From the NCBI RefSeq assembly GCF_000142905.1, contig NW_013657622.1, positions 1 to 64,000 of the forward strand: a stretch of 64,000 nt of DNA. Reading direction: 5' to 3'. Numbering within the stretch: the stretch's first letter is position 1; every line of letters begins with the position of its first letter. Of this stretch, positions 55,194 to 64,000 are shown in pieces. The notes below the pieces were generated by a model. The model did not search any database and had not been told where the DNA came from. It saw only the letters and a program-made list of their open reading frames with translations. Both the position numbers and the translations under genes were made by a program. This DNA is from Thecamonas trahens ATCC 50062. Lineage: Eukaryota > Apusozoa > Apusomonadida > Apusomonadidae.

Positions 55194-55381
55194 GGATATG
55201 TGTTGAAAGGGGGTGGGGGGGTGGGGGGGGGGGCCGCTAAACCTAACTTTTTTTTCTTCTTCAAAATCGTAAACCTATTCTTTGCCGTAGGGGGACACCC
55301 TCACCTTAATCTTTATTTTTTTTTTTTGCTGTTGTTTTTTTTTGTTGGGTGGTTTTTTCTTTTTTTTTTATTTTTTTTTTT

Positions 55382-55418
<37 letters not shown>

Positions 55419-55496
55419 CTTTTTGCTACTCCCTCACCCTCATTTTAAAAATAATCCTTAATCTAATCCTAAAATAACCAAAAAATTTTTTTTTTG

Positions 55497-55596
55497 NNNN
55501 NNNNNNNNNNNNNNNNNNNNNNNNNNNNNNNNNNNNNNNNNNNNNNNNNNNNNNNNNNNNNNNNNNNNNNNNNNNNNNNNNNNNNNNNNNNNNNNN
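55497..55596. other. Assembly gap, 100 N
   Basis: Exactly 100 unknown bases, the conventional length for a gap of unknown size. Sequence on both sides is AT-rich and unlike the rest of the window. Confidence 1.
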
Positions 55597-55737
55597 GTGG
55601 ATGTAACATATACAGACACATACATAAGTAAAAAAAAAAATAAAAAAAAAAACAAATATATATATATAGACAGAGATGCTGTTGAGGTGTCTATATAGAG
55701 ATACCGAACAGATATATAGACAGGACAGACATATACA

Positions 55738-55789
55738 GATATATATATAGATATATATATATAGATATATATTATATAGATATATATAT

Positions 55790-55858
<69 letters not shown>

Positions 55859-55890
55859 TAGATACATATATATATATAGATATAGGTGAA
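55738..55890. repeat. TA-rich microsatellite
   Basis: Mixed GATATATATA and TA dinucleotide units, including a run of about 24 TA-type dinucleotides. It is the only such repeat in the window. Confidence 0.9.
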
Positions 55891-56197
55891 CACAAATATA
55901 CAAAAAACGACTGTTCGGCCGCCTGTTGTCTGCTGGCCAACGCAACGTTTTGCTTCGGTTGGGAGGGGGGGGGGGGGGTAGTGGTGATGATGATGATGGT
56001 AGTCATGGCAGTGATTATGGCTATTTGCAGAAGATGTCGTGATACTCATGCCTCTCTCTCGCTCTCTCTCTCTGGCAATCCTGATGATCATGACTATCCT
56101 GGCTACGTCTTGGACAGTCGCCATGACGATCACGTCCACACTCGTTCGGTGGCCAGCCATCACTGGCCATGCGATGGCCTGGCTGTAGCTGCGTTGC

Positions 56198-59100
56198 TCA
56201 AAACGGCGAACGACACATAGGGCAAGACGAGTTGCCGCCCTCGGCAAACCAGGTGTAGAGGCAGGCGGCATGGAACTTCTGCTTGCACACCGAGCAAGGC
56301 ATCGAGGGCAGCGAGTGGTTGCCAAAGTGCAGGACGTAGTAGCAGATGGGGCACTCGTCGACGCCCTCGAACCGCCGCGCGAGCGAGGACTTCCAGTGGA
56401 GGACAACCTGTGTCAACGACGCCAGCTGGGTGTCGAGCATGGCCCGGAGCGAGAGCATCCACCGCCGCCACTGCGACTTGGCAATGCCCTTGTGCGCTCC
56501 GGCGGCCTCGATGACCACAGGCTGGAGCGGGTACGCCTCGGGCAGGCTGAGCGTGAGCCCGACTTCCATCTCGTCAATTTCATACCGCGCGTTGACCACG
56601 CCCTTGCTCCGTGCCACCGTTACCTTGAGCGCGTCGGCCTCCTGCACCTCGCGCGAGGCGACCACCTCGTCCATAGCTGCCCCGATGAGGACCGGCGAGA
56701 TGCGCCGCGCCACAAAGGCGAGGATCGCACCCTGATCCTCGCGCGAGCACCCGGTCCACCAGTCGCGCACAATCCGCGGCACAAGGACAAGCGTCTCCAC
56801 AAACCGCCCGGCCGCGTACTCGAGCACCGCGCTTGATGTGTACGCCACCTCGCCCGCGCTCACCACGCGGGCCGCCGCCACAGCCTCCGACGACCGCGCC
56901 GCCGACGAGGTGCTCAGCGCCGCAAATGCGAGGGAGAGCGAGAGCCGGACAGAGCCCGAAAACGCGCCGAGGACATCGGTAACGTGCCGCCGCTGCCGCT
57001 CCGACGAGTCGGCCGCATTGGCGTGGTCGAGCACCAGCTGCCACGCCAGCAGCTGTCCGAGCAGCGCCGCCCGCTGGCCAGAGCCCCAAACCTCGCGGGC
57101 CGTCACCAGCCGCGACATCACGCCGCGCCCGATCTCCACCACAAGCTTGCCCGATGCCAGCGCTGACGAGACCTCGTGGTCCGGCGCGTCGACCCACGCT
57201 GCCTCGGCCGCCTTGCCTAGCGCCGTCATGTCCACCACCAGCCGCGACGCCACTGAGTATACCGCCTTGAGCGCCTCAAACGCCGCCAAGCTCGTTCCTT
57301 CGCGGTCCTCGCCGCGCCGGAGGCCAAAGATAACGTCTGCCTTGCGCGCAAACACTGCCGCTGCCTCCCAACCCATCGCCGCCACCAGTGAGCCCGGCCC
57401 GCGCTCGCCGAGCACGCCGGCAAGCCCAGCATTGACCGCGGGCAGCAGCGGGACGTACTGCAGCGCGTCGTCGGCCAGCGCCACCTTACGCACCTTGCGC
57501 AGCAGTCGCAGCCCGGCGCCAAGCATGCCCTGCGCCCACGCCTGGTATCCGGCCTCGCCCGTCTCGCCCACGCGCCGCGCATACGAGGTGTACCGCGCCA
57601 CCGCCTTCCACGTCGCCGAAGCCTCCACCTCGGCGCTTGCCAGCACGCTCTGGATCCGCTCGTGGCTGCTGCCGAGGAGCTTGAACTCGCCGAGGCACCC
57701 GAGGAGGCCCGCCAGCAGCGCCGGTGCCTGTACATTGTCCACATGCGCGAGGCAGAGGTCCGCCAGTCCGCTGCCCACCACCGGCGGAAGGTCCGCGGTG
57801 AGGAGCCCGTGCGCGAGGACGTGACTCGCAGCGCAATGTCCTCCGCCAGCCACCGCTGCAAAGAGCGGCTCCGCCACCGCTGCCCGGAACGCCTCGGCCT
57901 CACGAGTGGAGCCCACCGTCTCGGCCACAAAGCCGATGACAGCAGTAAGGACCCGCGTGGCGCCCGCACTCGCCAGCGCGCCGTCCACTGAGCCCTTGAG
58001 CTCGACCCAGGCCACGCCGCATGTCGTCAGCATCTTCTTGGCTGCCGCCACAGACTCGCCTGACGCCAGCGCCCGCCCGAGGTGGTCCTGCACGAGCACC
58101 GCCGCCAGCGCTGCGCGCAGTGGCACCGCGTCGCTCCGCGCCGCCTCTAGCAGAGCCGCCACCACGCCTGCCGCGTCGTCCGCCGCCAGAGCGCCCAGCC
58201 CCCGCTCGCCCACCAGCCGCGCCACTGCCACTGCTGCGGCCTCGGTCACCGCCTCGGACTCGCCGGCCGCAGACGCCGTCTCCGAGCACGACTCGAGCAC
58301 AAGGTCCGGTCGCCGGCCCTTGGATCCCGGTCCGGTCAGCGCCATTGCCTCGGTCGGCGCCGGCGTGTACTCGATCACCGCCTCGCCTCGCTCCTCAAAC
58401 CAGGCCGCTGCCGCCGTGTGTAGCCGCGAGAGCGTGAGGAACGTCACATACCGCCCGCCAAGCTCGATCTTGTCGGTCGCTTCGGAGAACACCATCTCAA
58501 ACGAGAGCATCCGCGTGAGCTCCGAGACCAGGACCAGCCGCCACGAGAGCGCCACATACGCTGCGGCGGCCTCTTCGTACGCCACGCTCCCGGGTTTGCC
58601 CAAGCCAGGCACCGCGTCGGGTGCCCACAGCGCGCCCGACGCCCCGACGGCCGAATACGCCACCAGCGCCTCGAGGCCCATCTCTGCCGGCCAGTCTGCG
58701 TGAGCACGTCGAGCGTCGCCTTGCACCGCAGCAGCGCCACCAGCTGGAACACCAGATCCGCTGCCCGGAACGGCGTCAGCCACTCGCTCGCAGCCACATC
58801 GTGCGGCAGCATCCGCGCTGCCACCGCGCTCGCCGCCCGCGCCGAGTACGCCTCCCACACAGCCAGCACCAGGCTCGCCATAAACTCGTCACAGAGCCCG
58901 GCGCCGCCAAACAGCACCTCCCACGCCTGCGCCACCGCGTTAGCCACGGGATGGTCGTGAACTGCCCGGAACCAGAACAGCGACGAGCCGAGCGCCTGGC
59001 GCCCGTCCGCGTCGAGCTCGGCAGCAACCTCGGCTGCAGGCACGCTGGCAAACACCGACAGGCTCGCCTCGAGCATTGAGCACGCTTCGCCCGCCGGCGC

Positions 59101-61383
59101 CGAGCTGAGGAGCGCCGCCTCGGCTGCACGCGCCACTGTCACCACCCGCGCCACCCAGCCCGCGCGCACCGCGGCGGTGACAGCAGGCGCGATGCTCGTC
59201 GCCAGCGTGCGGACCGCACTCGCCACCGGGGGCTCGCCCGTCCCCTCGGCTGCAGCTGCGAGCATGTCGTCAACCACGCCGCTGACCCGGTCCACGACGC
59301 CCACAGGCAGCGCGCCGCTCGGTGCCGCAGACACCACCGCCGCCCATGCCGCCATCGAGCCGGCGGTGGCATCCAGCAGCGCGGTGAGCGTTGCCTCGGG
59401 ATCGGCGGCAATGTACAGCTTAAAGGCCGGCAGAAAGGTAGCCAGAGCGGCTTTTGCGCCTGCTGCCGACACCTCGGCAGCAAACGGCTCCCAAAGCCAG
59501 GTACCGTCGCGGAGCGACGGATCGAGCTCGTCGAGCGTGACCAGGCCCGAGGACAGAACCCGCGCCAGCAGCGCTGTCGACGCCATCGGGTCTGCGCCGG
59601 TGTCCGCGGCGAGCGCTGCAAGGAGCGAGCGGGCAAAGATGCCTGCCGCGTTGGCCGCGCCGGCCTCGGCGCCTCCCGTGACCACGACCACAGACGCAGC
59701 CCGGACTGACGCATCGCCCAGCCGCGGTCGCCAGCTCGCGTCCACCACCTCTTGCCAGCCCAGCATCAGGTCTGGGTCACGCTCAATCATTCGCAGCAGC
59801 CGCAGCAGCGCCGAGACGACCGACTCTGGAAGTGCAGCCGCAGTCTCTGCTTTGGCCTCGGCCGGGAAGGCCAGGTCAAGCCAGGGGCCCAGCACCTCGC
59901 CCACACTCACCAGCGATCGCGAGAGCAGCAGCGCCGCCACCTCGAGGTAAGCCACCTCGAGCGGGACCGGCGCGTCGCGGCCGTGGCCGGGTGCGGCGGC
60001 GGCACCTGCCAGGATCGCCGGAAGCAGCGCCGTCGAAACCAAGTCGCCGCCTAGCGGCGAGACCACCGCTGCAAACGGGAGCAGGACCGGGATGGTTGCG
60101 CCTAGCGCTCCCGACCCGCCGCTCGCCAGGTACGGCACCACATGCGTTGTGATAAAGGCGTCGATGTCAAGCGCGGTGGCGGTGGCACCAGCGTCCGTTG
60201 ACAGCGCCGCCAGCAGCGCATCCCACATCGGCGGGAGCTTGCGGACCACAAGCGGCGGGCGAAAGGCATCAGCGAAGAGTGCCGCGTGCGGAAGGACAAA
60301 CGAGGCCAGTGTGTCTGGGAGCGACGTCGCCAGCGCCCGCATCAGCTTGTAAACCGCCGGCAGGCCGGCGTCTGGGACAGCGGCAAAGAGCTCCGGGACG
60401 CGGTTGGCGGCAAGGTACGACGGGAGGTCGACCTTGGCCAGCGTCTCGGCGTCGGCCAGGTCGACGAAGACCGCCAGCGCCGACAGCGACGCCGCCTGCA
60501 GCGCCTGCAGCCGCTCGGCGCCGGCCTGGCGCGACGTCGGCACCAGCGCCAACAGCGAGTCCAGATCCAGAGTCAGGTTGTACCCGAGGAAGGCCAAGAG
60601 GGCCTTGGCGGTGAACTTCATGGCCGGGGCGCGCTTTGCGGGCGCAAAGGCGGCATCAAAGGCGACCTTGGCCGCGCTCGCCACCTCGTGCGAAGCATCG
60701 CCGAGCGCGCACAGCCACGGGCCCATCAGCGGGCGGATGACCTTGGCCAGGCTCGGCCCAGCAGCGTCGACAACGTCAACTAGCGTCTGATTGAGCTGCA
60801 GGCGGACAGCCCGCGAGTCATCGATGTACAGCTTGAGATAGACGTCGGTCCACGCCGCCAGCAGCGCTTCCATCCTTGCCTTGGCCGATGCCTTGTCCTT
60901 GTGGATCCTCACGCCTGAAGAGGCCGTCACCTTGGTCGTCGTCTTGCTCGACGTGGTGGACTTGCTGGCCGCCACATGATCGGCAGCGGTGTAGAAGAGC
61001 GGGCCGATGGCACGGAGGCCCTTGACCATGGTACCCTTGTCCTTCTTGGCCACCTTTGAGAAGACGACCTTGTCCTCGGGAGAGAGACCCTGCACAGCGA
61101 CCGAATGGAGCAATGAGCCTACACGAGGAATGCTTGCACCCGAATTATTTCCGCCATTGCCATTGCCCGAACCGCCACTTTGGGAAGAGCCAGCCATACC
61201 ACCGCCTCCACCACGTTCTCCTCCTCCTCCGCCTCCTCCGCCTCCTCCACCAACACCGCTAACTCCTCCTCCTCCGCCGACTCGGCCGACTCGTGCCAGA
61301 CTCGCTCCGCTGCTCCGTCCGCCACCAAATCCAATGAAACCTGTGCCTGTCTTGGCTATCTTCTTCTTGGCCCGACGTGCCAT
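56198..61383 (-). CDS. LTN1: Listerin E3 ubiquitin ligase (ribosome quality control), one frame break
   Basis: About 1728 aa, close to animal Listerin, from the ATG at 61383 with the frame broken near 58685-58705. Listerin ubiquitinates nascent chains stuck on 60S subunits. The C-terminus has the RING-CH-like finger: DECPICYYVLHFGNHSLP, then CSVCKQKFHAACLYTWF, then SSCPMCRSPF. Upstream lies the RWD-like region (GVVNARYEIDEMEVGLTLSL, then YPLQPVVIE). The N-terminal conserved domain is also clear (KARMEALLAAWTDVYLKLY, RAVRLQLNQTLVDVV, PLMGPWLCALGDASHEVAS, AAKVAFDAAFAPAKR). Between them are HEAT-type helices. Residues about 20-70 are a Gly/Ser-rich insert. The RING cysteines and histidine are all present. 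Confidence 0.93.
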
Positions 61384-62500
61384 GCTTGGCGGAAGGGGAA
61401 GGGCGAGCGAGAGGAGTATTACGCTTCTTCGTCTTGTCCTTCACCTCGTCGTCCGACTCGCCAGCTTGGCAGGTCGCGGGATGGGATCGGGTCGAATGCG
61501 TTCGGATGCGGTTCCGAGGGGAGGTGGGGGGTGGGGGGTGGTATAGCAAAAAATTGTTGGTACAGATTGGGTTGGCTACTAGGTTGAGTGCATGTGCATG
61601 TGATGGGGGGGGCAACGCGGCTCGACTTGGTTGGGTGCTTCGGCTTGATTGTTAAGGGATACTGTCAGCGTCGCGATCGTCGATGCTGTGGCCGCTCGGA
61701 GGCTCGAGCAGACCAGACAGTCCGGAGCGGGATGAATCGACTCGTTAATTTTATGATCAAGCGAGAGCTGTGGCCGCATCACTCACATCCCGATCATGAC
61801 GCAGTCAGCGCCCGATCTGCAACATGCGTGGTTGTCTGCGCCTGCAGACACGTTTGGGATGGTTGTAAAGGAGCGTCTGGATCGGATGCGGACACCCTTC
61901 TTTGGCTATAATGAGCGCACTAGCTCGCGTAGCTCACCAGTGCAAGTCTCCAGCACCTGCCGCCCGACCGACGCCTGCCAGCATGGTCTCCGCCCAACAG
62001 CATGCTCGCTCTCGCCCCAAGTACTTGCTCGGTGTGCCCCCGTACACCTCCTTCACTACATGCCGCACGTGCTGACGTTCAGCAGCAGCACGTGCGTGGA
62101 AGGGATCTAAAAATTCTCAAGAACTTGCCTAGCCGCCCTCCCTTGTCCCCTACACCCTCCCTGCAGTCATGGTCACATCTCGTCCCAGACACGCCACCGT
62201 ATACTACTTTCTACTCTATAAGAAGTTTATGCGTACTCTGATCGGGAGCACAGTTGCCGTGACGCGTCCGTGCGTGGCATAGGGCAGGATGCACGGATGT
62301 GGGCGGGGCTTGGAAAAAGCGAAAAAAATATATGTCCGAAACAGCCGAGATGGCGACCTCGTGGACTGGAGAAGCGGTGGCCGACGGGGGGAGGAGGCGG
62401 GGGGAGGACTTTGGAGAGGTGGGACACCCCACTCCATCCCCACCACGGGACACCAACCCGAGTACCGCATACTGTACTTGTAGTTGACTACATTGGGAAG
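61384..62500. other. Divergent spacer, Listerin and second F-BAR gene
   Basis: About 1.1 kb. A G-rich stretch (61515-61540) lies upstream of Listerin. No gene or RNA is recognised. Part of the right side must be the 5' leader of the F-BAR gene. Confidence 0.45.
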
Positions 62501-64000
62501 ATGGTACGTTCATAGCTGCTTCCATGCCTGTGGTTGAGGTCTGGGAACGTGGCCTTGGGAGGGGGAGGGGGCGAGGAGGCGGCGATGGGCGGAAGCTGGT
62601 GATCATGGACGAACGAACGAACGAACGAACGAACGAACGAACGAACGAACGAACGAACGATTGGCGACGTCTTTGATCATTCTCTCGATAACATGATCGA
62701 TACGTGTCCCAACGATTATTTTCTCAACAACATGATCGATTACTGCACCCAACAACATGATCGGGTACTGCACCCAACAACATGATCGGGTACTGCACCC
62801 AACAACATGATCGGGTACTGCACCCAACAACATGATCGGGTACTGCACCCAACAACATGATCGGGTACTGCACCCAACAACATGATCGGGTACTGCACCC
62901 AACAACATGATCGGGTACTGCACCCAACAACATGATCGGATACTGCACCCAACAACATGATCGGATACTGCACCCAACAACATGATCGGGTACTGCACCC
63001 AACAACATGATCGGGTACTGCACCCAACAACATGATCGGTTACCTCGGCATCTCCCATCAACGCCATCGATCAACCCCCCTCCTCCCCCCCCTTCCCCCT
63101 CCGCTGCAGCGACGACTCACCTATCCATCCATCTAATGACGCACAGGCCTCCCTCACCGCCGGCTCGTCGGCGCACATTCCCGATACGATTGCAGCCAAG
63201 CGGGCTGCAGCGCGATACGAGCTGCGCAAGGAGTCTGGCATGCTCGCAGAGCTGACAGCAACGGTAGCGACGGCTGTTGGCGGTGACACGGTGTATGCCA
63301 CCCAGCTGTGGGACGTGCCGGAGAAGGTTCACGACAACTGCGCAGCCATGCTTGAGGCGACCAACGAGGTAGCGGCCTACTGGCGGGCGCGCGCTGCCAT
63401 CGAGGCCGACTACGCCGCCGCCCTCGCCAAGCTCTCCAAGTCGACCAAGGACAAGGCCTCGTTTGTGAACGTGCCCGGCTGGAACCGCCTCGTGCCGCTG
63501 CTTGACGTCGAAGCGACCCAGCACGCCGAGCTGGCCACCGAGATGGTCGACCAGCTACATGCACAGCTCTCCGAATTTGCCTCGACCATGGACACCAACC
63601 TCAAGCTCCTGGGCAAGGTCCACCGCTCGCTTGTCAAGGACGCCGCTTCGGCTGCAGACAACGCGTCCAAGCTCGAGTCCAAGTACATCTCTGCGGCGCA
63701 GGCCGAGGAGATTGCCTCGTCCGAGCTCCGCGTCGCCGTCACCAACAAGGCCAAGGCGTCCAAGATTGCCAAGCTCGAGAAGGACGTGGGTAAGAAGGCC
63801 AAGGCTGTGGCCGAGGCCCAGGAAAAGTACGTCGCCGCCATCGACGAGGCCAATGCAATTCAACGCAAGCAGTTTGCCCTCCTCTCGTCGTACGAGTCTC
63901 TCGAGCTTCGCCGCGACGAGCGGACCATCCAGCAGCTCAACCTTTACCTCGAGCTCCGCGCTCTCTCCCTCGACAAGGTCGCCGCTGCCGCCGAGGCCGC
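62501..64000 (+). CDS. F-BAR (FCH) domain protein, 5' part, cut by window edge
   Basis: The coding body is open from 63147 to the end with no stop: ATQLWDVPEKVHDNCAAML, then AAYWRARAAIEADYAAALAKL, a clear FCH module. A long coiled coil follows (SELRVAVTNKAKASKIAKL, then KYVAAIDEANAIQRKQF), the F-BAR membrane-curving fold. Upstream of 63147 is a good acceptor (CTAATGACGCACAG). The nearest fitting donor is ATGGTACGT at 62501-62509, so I model the start codon ATG alone at the end of exon 1, joined in frame to GCC TCC CTC. That start is inferred. At least 285 residues lie in the window. The protein probably acts in endocytosis or actin-membrane coupling; it is separate from the F-BAR-like gene at 26216. 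Confidence 0.75.
62609..62660. repeat. ACGA tetranucleotide microsatellite
   Basis: Thirteen uninterrupted ACGA units. Confidence 0.95.
62731..63045. repeat. 25 bp tandem array, 13 copies
   Basis: CATGATCGGGTACTGCACCCAACAA repeated at exact 25 bp steps (62731, 62756 and so on to 63031), with terminal copies diverged and one degenerate copy near 62692. It has no spacers. The minus strand is open through it in all frames, a by-product of the repeat. Confidence 0.95.

Larger units (their letters stand above)
55194..56197. other. Anomalous AT-rich, low-complexity spacer around an assembly gap
   Basis: Starts with G-runs (55209-55234) just upstream of the receptor-like gene, then poly-T and T-rich sequence (55245-55425), the gap, poly-A/T, and a TA/GATATATA repeat (55738-55890). 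Normal GC-rich sequence returns after about 55900, with a 14 G run near 55965-55978 and a CT repeat near 56055-56075. No gene is seen. Confidence 0.7.
62504..63146 (+). other. Proposed first intron of the second F-BAR gene
   Basis: Donor GTACGT, acceptor GCACAG with a CTAAT branch-point-like word 10-15 bases upstream. 643 bp, containing both tandem arrays listed next. The acceptor is better supported than the donor. Confidence 0.5.

Noticed and set aside
8-63000. tRNA, rRNA or snRNA genes
   Set aside because: I looked for B-box-like GGTTCGA words in spacers and found none with a fitting cloverleaf. A dedicated covariance-model search would be decisive.
62731-63045. Possible CRISPR array or repeat protein (minus-strand Cys/Trp-rich frame)
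   Set aside because: Exact 25 bp tandem units without spacers. All frames are open because the unit lacks stops, and the translated repeats match no family.

Overview
The window looks like nuclear DNA from a GC-rich, gene-dense, single-celled eukaryote. Evidence: it holds a Listerin E3 ligase, a VPS13 lipid-transfer protein, a P4-ATPase, PIG-U, a kinesin-3-like motor, an ELO elongase with a GTATGT...CAG intron, and F-BAR proteins. There are no operons or Shine-Dalgarno sites. Most genes are intronless with short spacers and strong G/C-ending codon bias. A free-living heterotrophic protist such as an apusomonad (Thecamonas-like) would fit, but the species is inferred from style and not proven.

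Layout. Positions 1-4983 hold a degenerate 1.44 kb tandem repeat with a pyrimidine-rich plus strand and no convincing gene. From 4984 to 6822 lie one or two poorly characterised minus-strand genes. Next come a small secreted Cys-rich protein (7305-7961, +), an FAD monooxygenase (7964-9646, -), a Nudix-DUF4326 fusion (10087-11133, +), an AGPAT-type acyltransferase (11117-12043, -), an unknown 887-residue protein (12414-15077, -), a BAH-domain protein (15303-17814, -) and a P4-ATPase flippase (18456-22762, -). A 1.9 kb divergent spacer leads to an ELO elongase (24706-26023, +), an F-BAR/J-like protein (26216-29272, +), an F-box/JmjC protein (29277-30757, -), a WD40 protein (31558-33321, +) and a giant VPS13 (33377-43785, -). 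Then come a kinesin with FHA and C2 domains (45550-47732, +), a TLC-domain protein (47974-48912, +), PIG-U (49678-50985, +), a large receptor-like membrane protein (50998-55193, -), a 100-N assembly gap in anomalous AT-rich DNA (about 55240-55900), Listerin (56198-61383, -), and the start of a second F-BAR protein (62501 to the window end, +).

Themes. Many genes act on membranes or lipids (acyltransferase, flippase, elongase, VPS13, TLC protein, PIG-U, two F-BAR proteins). Convergent pairs have stop codons separated by 55 bp or less, or even overlapping. Eight conserved genes are broken into two or more reading frames at eleven places. Every break has the same direction and is repaired by one extra base, usually in a short homopolymer. 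This points to systematic base under-calling in the assembly rather than to pseudogenes. Simple tandem repeats (36 bp, 58 bp and 25 bp units, plus CAT and ACGA microsatellites) sit in spacers and in one first intron.
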